Below, one piece after another: positions 35,615 through 49,092 of a stretch of DNA of 64,000 bases. The notes under the pieces were generated by a model that worked only from the letters and a program-made list of their open reading frames with translations, made no database searches and was not told the DNA's origin. Origin of the DNA: Climacium dendroides. Lineage: Eukaryota; Streptophyta; Bryopsida; Hypnales; Climaciaceae. The position numbers and the translations under genes are program-made. The stretch covers positions 47,444,555-47,508,554 of the forward strand of contig OX467083.1 in assembly GCA_950106755.1 (NCBI GenBank), written 5' to 3'. Every line of letters begins with the position of its first letter. Positions within the stretch are counted from its first letter, which is position 1.

Positions 35615-36020
35615 TGTTGGAACTTGGAGTTAAATCAATAACTACAAGTAGAAGATCAAGATCTGGATACTAGATGATTTGGATGAGATATGATTGGAGA
35701 AGTATAACTAGGACTTATACTTTAGTGGATGGTTTCAAGGATAGAAAGTAAAAGGTAGAAAAGAAGTCTTAGTCTATTTTAAGGACAAATAGTCTTTATT
35801 GATAGCCTCTATTATATAAGACAAAGCTTGTGGTGAGGAGACTCTCTTTTAGAGATTGATCTTTCTTTATGGTTGGGTGGTAGGTAGAACTCCTTGTGAA
35901 AGCAATTTTGTTAATAAGTATATTTTGTATGCTCAATTAGAGTCCATTGTTAGAAGTTTGTAACAAGGGACTATAGCTATTTGATTAATTTAATTTAGCC
36001 AACAAATGGCTTGCTTATAA
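35615..36020 (+). mobile_element. Possible solo LTR-like segment
   Basis: It starts TGTTGGAACTTGGAG, has a TATA-like attatataag at 35811-35820, and could end near ataaca at about 36018, giving the TG..CA limits of an LTR. No second copy, primer-binding site, target duplication or retrotransposon protein is visible, so this is a weak call. Confidence 0.2.
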
Positions 36021-36837
36021 CATGGGGAATGGGCTTAAAATGGCCCTCCAATGCCCCCAAAAAACATCTAATACTCATAGTCTTGGTAATATAAGCTACA
36101 TATAAATAATTAACCATAAGAAGTTCCCTATAAACTACTATTAGGTCTTATCATAAATTTAGTCAAGCTTACAATCTTTTTCTACTACCAATCTTTCTAT
36201 ATTATTTAATTATTTTTAAAAAATTCATATAATTGTAAGCATTAATCCGTATTAATCTATGCAACCATTTCAATTGTTTTGGGGCAACAATTTTTTTCAA
36301 ATTTTATGTTTTTTTAATGCAAATAGATAAATTAATTTTTCATCTTTGAATAGTTGTGGTACACATTGAATTTTCTATTATCTAAATTTTTTATGACAAA
36401 ATGAACAAAAAAATGTAGAAAGCTATTATAGTATTCAAATTTTAGAAGGAAAACAATCATGATGTTTTCATTATCAAATCTTTGGCCTTTTTTTGCTTAT
36501 CAATGTAGGGGGAAATTTTAACCAATCATAAAAAAATCACGTTTTTGAACATATAAATTATATTTTGGGTGAATTTTTTAAGTGAAATGATTTGGAATTG
36601 ATTTAAATGTTTTGTTTTTTTTCTAAGTTTGACCACAAAGATAATTTCTGTTAAAAATACCTAACATAATTTTTATAATTGAAAAACTCAAAAAAATTCT
36701 AAAAGCATATTTTATAGCACATCTATATTTTATTAAAGCCCCCTTGGGTGATTGGATTAAAACATATTTTATGTATTGAGTAAATAATCAATTGATGTTA
36801 TGAAGGCTATCTTTTGAGTGGATAGTGAGGTAGAGGT

Positions 36838-36968
36838 TTACCCCAACCTCCAACCCAAATTAAATATTTTTTTAATTCTCCAATCCACCCCAATCCAAAT
36901 TAAATATTTGTTTTAATTCCCCAATTCACCCCAATTCAAATTAAATATTTTTTTAATTCCCTAACCCT
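36838..36968 (+). repeat. Tandem repeat, about 50 bp unit, three copies
   Basis: The unit caccccaat(c/t)caaattaaatattt, then ttttaattc(c/t)cc occurs three times with small changes. Confidence 0.7.
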
Positions 36969-37029
36969 ATTCCCCACAATTTGTAATTTCAGCTTGATAT
37001 GGAATTCTACAATCAATATGGGATTTTGT

Positions 37030-37150
37030 AACCCTTGTTTGTATTTGTAGTATATATATGTATATATCTTTTGTAGCCGTATTTGTACTTGTACTCATAT
37101 CCACATTTATATTTGTATTTTGTACATGTATTCGTATTTGTATTTTGCAA
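37030..37150 (+). repeat. (GTATTT)-rich low-complexity stretch
   Basis: Irregular repeats of gtatttgta and tatttgtatttt. Frames through it read as Tyr/Thr/Lys-rich peptides on the minus strand, which is composition and not coding. Confidence 0.6.
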
Positions 37151-37574
37151 AGTTGAGATCAACAGCCAGATTCTACCTTCAGAACTTGAAATCGACGACA
37201 AGGGTGGGAGGTAATTCCTTCCCTCTTTTAATCAACGCCTCTTATTTTTTCTCACCACCAGGAGGGGCTTGTTTTTTCACAAAAGATCATTTCTATAATC
37301 ACAAGAGATAGTAAAGCACATATGTCTTTTCAATACATTAGGGTGTTGACAACATGATAATCATCATACATGAATTTCCAAGGTTTGAGCCTCATTCAAA
37401 AATATCAAAATTAATTCCATTGTATAATTATCTTTACATCTTTACATTTTTAATATAAACTTGCAACAAATGAATGATGTAAAAAGTTATAATACAAGAT
37501 TTAACATCCATACCTTAAGTTAGGTTGTTTGTTTGTTTATTTGTTTTGTTTTGTTTGTTACAATGACATTTCTC

Positions 37575-37745
37575 GATCTATATACCTTCCAAAAAGCCCT
37601 CACAAGAAGAAGTGCATGGGATTTGTTTTGTGGTGTTTTGACTCACAAAAGAAAAAATATTGAATTTCAATTTTTTTATGAATTCAAAAATTCAAAAATA
37701 ACCTTTAATTTTACTTTGTTGTGGCACCAACATAGGACACACTAG
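37575..37745 (-). repeat. Family G copy 4 (reverse)
   Basis: On the minus strand it reads agtgtgtcctatgttggtgcc, an A-rich centre, ccacaaaacaaatcccatgcac, and gagggctttttggaaggta, which aligns with copy 1 from end to end. A (GTTT)n tract precedes it on the plus strand at about 37523-37558. Confidence 0.55.
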
Positions 37746-38556
37746 TAAATATGGAATCAATGCATATAGTTGCAAAAGTGTAGCTATATGACCAAGTCCA
37801 AACAATTATGTATTGCTAGTAAAAGAACTTATTAGAAAAGTAATCTATTTCTAAAGCTATAGAATTTTATAACAAAGTAGCCTTATGTAATGTAATTTGA
37901 TGTACAATTTCAAATTAAAATATGTTGATGTATGATAAAGTAAACGGCTGCTAGTATATGAGTCTATAATCTTGAGCCATGAGCTTGGGAGCCTAGGCTC
38001 CTATGTTATATGTACCTATATTATACGAACCTTCCATAGTTAATAGTAAACAATCAGTGCTTCAACCTTACTCCATATAATTTTTGTCTTTAATCCCTAT
38101 ATGTCTACAAAATTGTCGATATGAGAAAAATTGTTGTAAAATACTATTTGGAAGAATATTTTGGAATGGATTTATGAATAAAAATTATAGATTTTGAATT
38201 TTAGATTCCATTTGTATGGTTAGATTCACCAATGCTATCATCAATATTATTTTAATAAATTTTGAAAGGAAAATTTTAATATTCCTTCTAAATTCAATTA
38301 CTAACAAAATATCATCATTTTATGAGTAAGGTAAATCAACCTATGACAGTCCAAATTCCAGCCAACCTATCAATGGCAAAAAAATCCTAGTGGTGCACAT
38401 TTCAAAAACTAGAATGTACACCATTAGTACAATTTTGCCTATGATAAGATGGCTCCCATTTGGGTTGTCATAGGTAGGGTTACCTTAAAACTTGTTGGAA
38501 TGGATTTGAAATGTATTTTTCTTGATATGGTGATTTTTTTGAAATTTTTTTGTTCT

Positions 38557-39068
38557 TTAACCTCTGAAGGCCAAAGGCAAATTTCAAGCAAAAATTGTAG
38601 AAAACTGCCACTTTTTAGGGCAAAGAGAAAAAATGGAAAAATTAATTTTTTTCAAAATACAATTGTACAAATTTTCACTAGATTACTCTGGAAATGTGTG
38701 GAAAAAATTTCAGAAACTTTGACTACATGGATTGAAAGATTATGATGTTTGAAGTTAGAAGCATTTTTTTTTCAACTTTGCTTGACAAGAACAATAGCCT
38801 TTAAATCCTCCTAAGAGTGAAATTTTTACACTACACATGGTTGTTTTTTTTACATTTGCTTCTTAAATCATGTAAGTTACATACCTACCAAATTTTACAA
38901 GTAAAAAAAGGAGTTTTGCAAAAGTTTTCTAAAGTTGCTTGAGTTGCCAAAAAAGTTTAGGGCACTATAACTTTTGATTCAAGCACCCAATCAAAATAAA
39001 TTAAATTTCCACTAAGGAAGCATATGTTCACTCCTTGTGTCAACAAACAATTGTCCTTTAGAGGTTAA
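38557..39068. repeat. TTAA-bounded MITE-like element, family K
   Basis: A 504 bp segment (38561-39064) lies between TTAA at 38557-38560 and 39065-39068. The termini CCTCTGAAGGCCAA and, inverted, CCTCTAAAGGACAA match at 12 of 14 positions. The interior (ccactttttagggcaa; gaaagattatgatgtttgaagttag) recurs in pieces at 10970-11830. No open frame of note. Confidence 0.7.
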
Positions 39069-41330
39069 ATCTATGACCTCATTTTTGCAAATCCAGTTTT
39101 CAATTAGAATCAATGCAATTTTGGCTTATCAACCACTTGATATACTTCCACATTTGTAATTTTAGAAAAATATGTTTTCTACTAACACCATATCCAACCA
39201 TTAGATAGGACAATTTTGACTTGTTTTGTTTTCACCGTCCAGTGTCTAAAGTTTGAATTTTCTTGTATCTATTTAAAATACTTTGGAATGTATTTTTGAT
39301 GATATTAAGGTAGGCAAGCCTATTACCACCCTGATTTTCAATTCAAATATATTGGGGTCAACTCCAAGAAGGGCACATATTTCACAAACCAAACCCAAGT
39401 GGAATTATGATTTTTCAATTAAAATTATAATTTTTGGAAAATTTTAAAGTAGTCTACCTTGAAATTACAAAACTACCCATAGAATACAGTCATAAATGTT
39501 TTGTAAACAATCCATAACCACCCAAGTCAAGTACTAAGTATTCACCATTAATGGAGTGACACATTATCTCTTGTTGTCATAAAATGCTTTAATTTTGTCA
39601 TAAAAAGAATTGATTTGAATGTTTTTAGGACAAAATTGGGCCCAAAGTAGGGTGCCAAAATTGGGCTTGGTCTATTGACTGAATTGAGAAGCTAACTGTA
39701 GTAGGCTTGTCTACTTTAATTTCAAGTTTTAATTATAAATTGGTGAAAAGTTAGAAAATTATTTGGAAGGATGATATATTACTTCCATTGAGGTTGCCCT
39801 TTATAACTTAATGACATGTGGTACGGACTTATATTTGTACAAATAAATAACACATGTACATAATAGTTCATCTATTTGTTATATAAAATCTATACAATAA
39901 ATCCTAAACCCTAAATTGAAATGAATAAGCTCTAAGCCCTAAACCCTAAACTACATATAAAATGAATTGAATAAGCTTTGTGGCATAATTGGCATGCAAC
40001 AGAAAATTATGAACACAAATTTGTTGTAAGGTAACTACACCTAAAATTGTGTGAATAAGCTCTATGGCATACTTGGAATGCATAGAAAATCATAAATATT
40101 CTTTGTGCATTGGCACATCAAAATAAAGCAAGATGCAAGTGGTTAGGCAATTTTCATTAGGAGGCACAATGAATTAGATATAGATTTTCAAAGATAAAGG
40201 ATGTAGGAGGCTATAAGTGCACCCTAGGTGTATTCAAAATCCAAATGATGCAAATTTAGGAATGATATTTGTAGTATCAAAACATTCCCCAACAAGAGGC
40301 TAAATTGAAAGAAAGTTTTTCTTAAACCATACCCTTAATCATATGCATTATCATTAATGAATCCAATCATGACTAAAAATGGTTCCTAACTCCATGTTGG
40401 TATTGTCCTTCCACTCCTCACCATTTTGGATCATGAGCTTTTTTATTTTCTATCCAAAAGTCATAGGCAACATTCAAGAGGGGATGATTTTGGGTGTAGT
40501 TACCTTATTGAATCCACATTGTAACATTTTGGAACAAGTTATGAAGTCATTTTAATTGACAAAAGTATATATAGGACTATGATAACTATTAGAGCAAACT
40601 TACATGCATACAAAATCAATCAAATCTTAAAGCAGTGATCAAAAAAATTATAGAATTCTACATGGAAATGTGCAATAGTTGCAAGAGAAGACTTGGAATT
40701 GTTAGCTAGCAAATTTTCATAAGAGACTTGTGAAGAATAGAGGAGACTAGGCAAGTATTTGATTTGTGGAAAATTATTTTTTTAATGAACTTTTCAATTG
40801 TTTTTAATTTGACAACAAGGCAAAGTTCCTCCCAAAATGTAGTTTCTCTTTACTCATGTAGAAGTGAAAGCATCATGAAACTCATTGAAGGCAATTCCAA
40901 CTCTAAAAAACTCATAAATTTGTTTCCAATTCCAATACAACATGGAAGTATGCTCTTAAAATGGTTAGAAGAGAATGGAGAACTTTAAGAGTAAGATAGG
41001 CATCTTTGTGGATAAAATAAAGCACTTCAAAGAATTTTTCAAAAGGATGACTACAACAAACTATGAAGTTTTTCACTGGAAAACTTTAAATTAAGAAAAA
41101 TCTTGGATGAAATTGCCAAATTGTGAATGAAAACAAAATTATGGATATGTGATATTCTCCATCCAATATGTGGATGAATGTTGAAATTTAGAGCACCATT
41201 GTAACATTTTATGTTGCCACTTTGGCACTTCATAAAAAATGAAAATAAAGTAAAGTAAAATAAATGCTAATGAGACTAGAGTTCACTTCCTTGTTATTAT
41301 TTGAGTGCATTTTTTTTTTCACTCAAGAAT
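39069..41330. other. AT-rich intergenic DNA with short telomere-like motif
   Basis: No gene is seen. At 39898-39955 the sequence holds four scattered CCTAAA-type units (taaaccctaaa, then aagccctaaaccctaaac), resembling the plant telomere repeat but only a few units long. Open frames are short. Confidence 0.5.
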
Positions 41331-41640
41331 TGTTCAAAATTCGCCCAAGTTGTGAAAGTGACCATGACACCCTTGAGATAGATTTTGCTTTCTTCAATGT
41401 ACCAACGATGTACATTTTAGAAGGTGGTCATTTTTTTAGTGACCACTGCATTTCAACTTCAAAAATTCGTAACTACTTCCACAAAGCTGCAAAAAATAAG
41501 GAACGACTTTTAATTAAATGCCAATTCCATTTTTTCTTCCTACAAAAATTTACTGAAAGTTGTTTCAAGGAGTTTAGTTTCCCCGAAAACACAATCAGCT
41601 CTTTCTTACATGGTTGCTTCAAGAGCAGACTCCCTTCCCA
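41330..41640 (+). repeat. Family P copy
   Basis: It aligns with 49705-50008: gaaagtgaccatgac, tttgctttcttcaatgtaccaac, aacttcaaaaattcgtaact, atgccaattccatttttt, and the right end caagagcagactccctt. A 136-codon open frame across it is most likely accidental. Confidence 0.5.
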
Positions 41641-42239
41641 CTCAAATTTCTCGGTATCAAATGGGTTACCGTAAATGCTGAAAGATGAGTTTCTCGGTTT
41701 CTCTCAATAGTGCTCTCCTTTTGGACTTCCACAAGTATTTGGTCAAATAAGTATGCCACTTTCAGCAAAGAAAAGCTTACAGCTCCAAGACTCCTGGCCA
41801 AAAGCACTGAAAAATGTATTAATTTTTGACTGCACTTTTGTTCCCTTTTTTTTAATGAGAGTTAAACAACATGTTCAGGACCTTAAATAAAACAACAAAT
41901 AAATCCATGCTTTGCTTCCCTCCGATCACACACACATGCATATGCTCTTATTGCGGCTACAAATCACAAAAATTCCACACAAAAATCTTGTCCATGGCTG
42001 AGGCGACATTACAATGCAAATAAGACACACCGCCCATCGAGTGACCATAAAACCGTACGGCGTACGTGGTTTGGAATTCATCTACTCCACACGAATGCCA
42101 CGATCATGTTGCTTAATGGTCACGGGATACATGGATTTTATTTTTAAGTTTCTCAAAATCTTGAAACTTGCGACCTTGAGTAAAGGGACGAAGCGATTTA
42201 CTACATCCAAAAGTACGTAGAGTATAAAAATGATGAAAC

Positions 42240-42815
42240 ATCATTGATTCATTCCAATTAACGTACACTCGTTTGTTTATTTGCTTGAATGGGACGATGT
42301 CAAATTATTTTGAAATTATTTTGGAGATTCAAAACAATTTCATCTATAAAACAATTGATTCATTCAATGTGACACCAACATTTAAACCAAGAAACATCAT
42401 ACTTACACATTTATTTACACAAGATGTATACAATCAAATACATGTACATTTCTATATATGGATGTAATTCATCTTCAAGAATTTACATACAATATTGAAT
42501 ACATTAGTGTAATTTCATACATTCATTTGTTTGAATGTGATGATGTCAAATTATTTTGAAATTATTTTGGGGGATTCAAAGCAATTTCATCTATAAAACA
42601 ATCAATTCATTCAAATTAACATACATTCATTTGTTTGAATGGGATGATGTCAAATTATTTTGAAATTATTTGGGGGGATTCAAGGCAATTTCATCTATAA
42701 AACAATCAATTCATTCAAATTAACATACATTCATTTGTTTGAATGTGACGATATCAAATTACTTTGAAATTATTTTGGGGGATTTAAGGCAATTTCATCT
42801 ATAAAATAATAGATA
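42240..42815 (+). repeat. Tandem repeat, about 104 bp unit, four copies
   Basis: The phrase gatgtcaaattattttgaa occurs with its flanks at 42296, 42542, 42646 and, diverged, 42749. The last three are 103-104 bp apart. About 140 bp of unrelated sequence separates the first from the second. Units include catttgtttgaatg(g/t)ga and caatttcatctataaaacaat. Confidence 0.8.
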
Positions 42816-44330
42816 TAATTTTATATTAAATTTTAATTTCTTCTAAATTACATTTATCAAAGACTCACCGCAAATTGAATTACTTTCTTATAGGTATATG
42901 CACGAGAATTAGATATCATAACTTTGAGAAAGATAAAATATTTTTTATTATGACAATGATGGAGGTTTGAGATTGGAGAGAGGAAAAGTGAGGTCATTCA
43001 TATTCTTCTTTCCAAGAAAGGTTTATCTTATCTTTCTTAGGATAAATTAACACCAAGGATGATGAAAAGTTGGAGTATAATTTACAAACTCGTGGATTTA
43101 AGAGGATTTTAAAATATAATGAAGGTGGAACAAATATTCCTCCAAAGTTAAGAGTTGGTTCACACAAAAGAGGAAAACAATATTCTCAATCGTAGAGTGA
43201 GGAATAAAAAAGGTACCTCTTTTCTTGTGTAAATTAAATATTTTTCTTTTATCTTTTAATATTTTTCTATATTAGAAGATTATAATCCCAAGGGTACAAA
43301 TCATTGACTTCATGAATATACAATATTATCCATACACTATATAAATTGTTAGATCATATCCATCTAACAATTAAAAAACATTCATGAACTCCAGATTTTT
43401 ATTAATTGTTAGATCATTAACTATTTTTTTGTATTTGTCCATTATCAAATAGAAGTAGAGGCAAAGAATGCTAAAATAACTACTATTACATATTTTTTCA
43501 TTCCCAATAAAAGAGGTGTGGAACGTATATGACAATCTTGGATCATTTGGAGAAAGATTGTTTTCAATATTAAATAGGCTTTGGCATAGACTCTTCAATA
43601 ATAACGAATGGTTTCTTGATACTAACTAGGCCTAAACATTATTGTATTGTAGTTCTTCCATCTTCTTTATAAATAGTCAAACATTTTGATAATATAGTAT
43701 TATCATAACAAGCCCAAACCTTTGCTTGTCGAAGTCAAATTGTTTTTTTGGACCAAATTGGATTTTGGTAGGGAGAAACAAATGAAACTATGGGCACATA
43801 GCTAAATTTCCAAAATAAGAATTTAGTTTGCTTGAAAAATAGTATGTTTAGTTTACAACAAAAAGAATTGGATTGCTTTTGATAACATTACATTGGAGTT
43901 GAACTTTTCCAATATGAAGGAGTATAACATACAAAAGTATTTAATAGTATATATTATGTGAGAGCAAGGATATGGTCATTTTAAACTATTAAAAAACAAT
44001 TATTTAGAGAGACAAGTAGTTCCAATATAGCCCTTCAAGTATTTTAGAGAGCAATTTTTTTAAATCCTTAGAATATTCTCTAAAATGTTTAAATTTAAAT
44101 TTATATAATAATTTTAGAAAACTCTTATTATTTTCATACTCCCATTTTAAATACATATTGCTTGCAAAGGGGATGTTTTAATTCATATATAGTGCCTCCA
44201 AGTTTTAAAAGTCCTCCAATTCCTTCAAATATGCATTATAAATGTTATTCCTAACTAACTTTGTAAGTTATTTAGTATGTGATTGAAAATTTCAATCCTT
44301 ATAAATGAAGTTAGAATAAATGAAACTATT
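42816..44330. other. AT-rich intergenic DNA, no gene or element seen
   Basis: Very AT-rich. The longest open frame is about 75 codons and has no recognisable domain. Confidence 0.55.
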
Positions 44331-44335
44331 GAAAG

Positions 44336-44505
44336 TGTTTATAACATACATACTTATAATATAAAAATCATGTAACTATAAAAGGTGCTTGTAATATAGA
44401 TATTTATAACATAGACACCTATAATATAAACATCCTATAACCATGAAAGGTACTTATAACATAAATACTTACAACAGAAACACCTATAATATAAATATCC
44501 TATCA
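44336..44505 (+). repeat. Tandem repeat, about 66 bp unit
   Basis: Units carry aaaggt(g/a)cttataa, acacctataatataaa and atcctata. Two good copies begin near 44381 and 44447, with a partial one before them. Confidence 0.6.
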
Positions 44506-44920
44506 AAATCCAGTACCCAACCTATAGGGTGTACTATTTCCAACCTTAAGTTGAAACTCAAGCTTGGAATGTATTTTTTTTGGTCCTTTTCAAGGTTGGA
44601 ACTATTATGGTTACGGGTTACGACTGTCTAAAAGTAATGAGCCAAAAAATTGGAAGTAATGAGTGGGAAAGTAGTTCTTGAATGATCGGAATTGGAAGAC
44701 TCTAGGCATTGGCTACAAGACAAGTACACTTTTTGACTCCCAAAATTCACAGTAATTTCAATTTCACGAATAAAGTTCTGAAAAATCAGCAATCCTCATA
44801 TTTCCTATCTTCGTACATGAGAAACATTTTCCATCACCTCATCCTCCTCACCATGTGCTCCAAAATCAATTGCTTAAATGATTGACTACTGGTGCCTCAA
44901 CCTTCGCCGGAATTTTGAGT

Positions 44921-45423
44921 AAGGTGGTCTGCTCTTAAATAAGACTACATGACTCATGAGTGACAGTAATAGACATTTCAAGCAACATGTAAGGTAGAAC
45001 TACCCATTACCACCATTTACCCAATTCCCCCACCTACAGGTTCCTCCCATTTCAGTCACTGGCCCATCTTATTACCATAATCTTACTCATCCATGATCAT
45101 GATGGCAATGCACTGGGGAGGGGACACATCAGCCCACGCTTCAACAATGGTCTGGTCATGCTTTACCAAGGGTCTATTCACAGTTTTACATTTCAGCTTT
45201 GAAAAATCACAAAAAATTCAATTCTTGTTGGAATGTCTTCATTTTTTTGGCAATTGACTTCTCTCAAACAATTCAATCTCTAAAAAAATATGAGAGCTCA
45301 TAAATAGCTTCTCCAAAGTACCTAGATAGCAAATCTGTATGGTAATGAGTAGTTCTACCTTATCACCCATTCTTAGATAGGGGTCACATTTAGAACATGG
45401 TCGCTTTTAGAGCAGATTACCTT
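44921..45423. repeat. AAGGT-terminated inverted-repeat element (503 bp)
   Basis: The left terminus AAGGTGGTCTGCTCTTA and the inverted right terminus AAGGTAATCTGCTCTAA agree at 14 of 17 positions. A second, inner inverted pair, aaggtagaactacccattacc at 44991 and its reverse form at 45341, agrees closely too. No coding content. The termini resemble those of family P at 49705-50008. Confidence 0.65.
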
Positions 45424-48400
45424 CAATTACCTTTAATTTAATTGACATCAACCTCGAAGACTGCAGCTAATTCTCTGTACTCCACTCGTGAGAAACGAGT
45501 GAAGAGGAAGCAACGAAGTACAAAGGCAGCCCATCATGAACATGAGAGTTGCCCAAAAGTGCACAAATACACTCTGAAGTTTTGTAGAAATTCAACTATG
45601 GACGGTTATTAAGCTTGGAACCTTCTAAATTAGTAGTCACTTTTGCATTTCTTTTGACTCGTGCAGATTTTTCCGTCCAAGGACAAGCACATTCAACTTC
45701 CCTTCTACCCAATAGAAAAAAGATGCGAGGATTTGTCGTTGCCGAATGCATATTGATAACGAACCCGGCCTATTCGGTGTAATGATATTCTTCGCTAAAA
45801 TGCATACCGTACTAAGGTACACAAGTCTTTTGAATTCGGATACACTTTAAAAATTCATATTTTATTCATGGAGTGTCCAAAACATGAGAATCCAAAAATT
45901 TCTTTATGACTTTTGAACAAGACATAACGTAAACTTAGACAATTATATGATACGAACCAAATAAAAATTGCATCTTATTCAAAATTAAGTGTTGCTACCT
46001 TATTTAGAAAGCATTGTACTCTTCACCTGATTGATATATCCAATTAGTAAGGTAGCAAATTAGTGTTGTTACATTGAAAGGAAAAAGTTATCAAGGCGTC
46101 TTGTTATATTGTACTCAAAGCGCAACTTTGCCAATTTTCTACTACCAAATATTTGATTCTTTCCAAAAAATGAGGTTTGGTAGGAGATAAAATACAATTA
46201 TTTCATAAGAGACTTTATTTCCTTTATAATTTTTCTATGAAACCATTTTTCAATAAATTTAACACGTACTTTTGGAATATTTTTAGTTTAAGTTATTAAC
46301 TAGGTATGATAGAGTGAGAGCATGGTTCTAATTGCCCTTATGTAGCTTTGAAACCACGACGAGGCTTTTATAAATCTTTTTTAAAATATAGATATGATAA
46401 GACAAATTGGACAACATTGTAGAATTTTAATTTTAATTTTAGTATCAAAATTTAATCAAAATTTATACCATAAGTTTTTGTTTCATTCAAAGATAAATTA
46501 GATTCAATTTTTTCATACAAAGTGAAGGCAACCCAACTTCATTTCAAGTCTTCTTAAAAAACTTGTCTAATTAAAGTTTTTTTTTAACTTATATTAATTT
46601 AATAATAATGTGACAAGCAAGAATAAATATCAAGTGTATATAGGTATTAATCCCTAAAGGTTCATGCATCTCCAAAGGAGATGCACTTCAATTGGTCAAC
46701 TTCGATTGTAACTTTCAAAACAATCATTCTTAGTATTTGTAGAAAAATGAAGCTTGATATGTTTTGTATCTACTCCATTTGGAAATTTTTAAATAATCCT
46801 TAAATTGAAATAATTATTGCGATTGTAAGCTCTACATGTTAGAATCCAAAGTACCCAATAATATGTGTATTTCATTCATACTTTTTCCTTTAAAATTTAA
46901 ATGGTTCTTAAAGTAAAATTTAAGAAATTATATTTATTACTCTAACTTAAATTTATGGTGAAAATTTCAAATGATTATAATAAATTATAATTAACATAAT
47001 ATTTTTTTCATTGTTTACTTAAGAAAATCACAATAATTTAAGTTCTCCATCAAAAATTCTAAAAAATCCAACTTTGTTAGACAATACATTCTTTCACAAT
47101 TGAAAAATATCAAAATTTTATATACATCTATTATATAAAAGGATAAATTATCTTGATAGTGGTATTTGATTTGAAGGTCATTGACAAAGGTGTTTTGAGG
47201 GTACAATATAAAACAATTAATTGATAAATTCTTATATCAATTTCTATTACTTTTGAAAAACATTCAAATTAATTTAATTTAATTTTTGTATTTACTAATT
47301 TATTTTACTTTTTGCTATAAAATTATAACAATGACAATTTTTTACAAACAAATTGAATTTTTTTACAATGATAAACAATCTATAATCTAAGAATATAAGA
47401 TGGATATTCAAATATAATTTTAAAAGCTAAATTTAGCTCATGTATGGTATATGTTGTTCAACCATTTGGCAAATGTTAAGCTTGCATTCATTTTAATGAT
47501 ATTATAAATATGATTTTGTAGACTTGTTAGATTTTGGAATTTTAATCTCAATAATTTATAAATTGTAAATTTCAAATCTATCTTTTTTTTTAAATTTCAA
47601 AAGTTCAAATACTAGGACTCATATTCAATTGATTTTACTTGTTGACGAAACTTTTTAATTTCTTAGATTTTAAATATTTTTAGATTTTTATAGATTGTAG
47701 AAATCTGAAAATTCTATAAATAGAATTCATTACATAAAAATACAACAACTTAAATGTCTTATATGTCCAACCTAATGGTACTCTTGGCAATTGATATGGC
47801 ACAATTGATACAAGACAATTGGAAAAACAACAATTGTCATTTTACAATTGCAATTGTTTTCTAATCAAATTTAGCTTTTGTGCAACTACAACTGAAGTTG
47901 TTTTCTAGTCAAGTTTAGTTTTTTTGCAACTACAAATTGACATGGTAGATTCCATGGAGTGTAGACTTATAGACATTAACAACTATAATGAATATTGGAT
48001 GGAGTTCACATTAATTTTAAATTTGGACTCTATTACAACTCTACGATTCTATGATTCTACGCTTCATTCTATGATTGCTTTGTGCTTAAAACAATATATA
48101 AATAAATTTTGGTGCTAATAACAATAATTGCAATCATAGAACAATCGTCTAGGACACTTTATCATTGTTTAATCAATTGTAACAAATACGTTTTTCTTCT
48201 AGTGTATGTCATTGAATTTGGAGTATGTATACAGACTTCTATCACTATAATTGTGTACTTGAATTCTTTCACCTTCTATGTCAAATACACAAATTAAAAC
48301 AACATGTTGCATTTCAAATTGGTTTTCTATATTTTCAAAGGCTAAGTCACGAAAGAGAAGTTGTAAAGGACCATAATTATAAGCCTTCACCAGTTTATCC

Positions 48401-48567
48401 ATGCCTATACAACAACAATAACTTGGACTAATTTGAAACTTATGTAAATTTGTGAGAAGCATTACAATAGAAGTTCACAAAATATCAAGATAAAATAAAT
48501 TTAATATAGCCTATATTTTTATGTATTGATCTATGATGTATAGTTTGCATCCAAAGTTTCTTGTATA
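45424..48567. other. AT-rich intergenic DNA; small GC-richer patch at 45480-45830
   Basis: 45480-45830 is less AT-rich and includes a small hairpin (cactcgtgagaaacgagtg), but no gene is recognisable in any frame. 45830-48567 is strongly AT-rich with no element I could delimit. Confidence 0.45.
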
Positions 48568-49092
48568 TTAACCCTTTGGTGACCAACAACGTTTTTTGGC
48601 AACATAGTGATTTTGGATAGCTCACTACGAACAGAATTTTCATCTTTATCTTTGAAATTTCACACAACATGTGGTCAAGGAGTAGCTTTAAGGTGCAACA
48701 TTTTTCATAACTTTTGACTACATGATTAAAAAGTTATTGTATGATATGTAATTTTTGTTGATTGGTGAACAATCTAGGCACCTTAACTTATTTTATTTTT
48801 TTATATAAAAATTTGAATACATTTTTGTTTAAAAGATTTGAAAGATGAAACGAAATCCATTTGGGAAGAGTTGAAAATAATTCTTTTTTGAAATCCACTC
48901 ACCATGCTCTTGCGATTAGAAAGGTTTCTTATTCCAAAATTTTAGCATGGTGTATTCAAATAAATTAACTAAAGTATCCTTTGGTTAGATTTATCAATGA
49001 ATAAATATAAATGAAGATTTTAGCTTTGCTTTGGATTTGAGTACTTAGAAGTAGTTTGGGGCCTAAAAACATCAAATTGCTTTAGGGGTTAA
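48568..49092 (+). repeat. TTAA-bounded element related to family A
   Basis: The segment 48572-49088 lies between TTAA at 48568-48571 and 49089-49092. The first about 200 bp (gttttttggcaacatagtgattttgg; gactacatgattaaaaagttattgtatgatatg) match family A. The right half differs, and the inverted right end reads CCCCTAAAGCAA. The left terminus (CCCTTTGGTGACC) is diverged. Confidence 0.55.

Noticed and set aside
37988..38001. 14 bp perfect palindrome GGAGCCTAGGCTCC
   Set aside because: It is isolated, without flanking structure or a repeat copy; a palindrome this short is expected by chance in 64 kb.
39898..39955. CCCTAAA-type units suggesting a telomere
   Set aside because: Only about four scattered units inside ordinary intergenic DNA; too short even for a clear interstitial telomere.
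41264..41674. 136-codon plus frame
   Set aside because: It spans a family P repeat copy, and the same repeat elsewhere does not keep the frame open.
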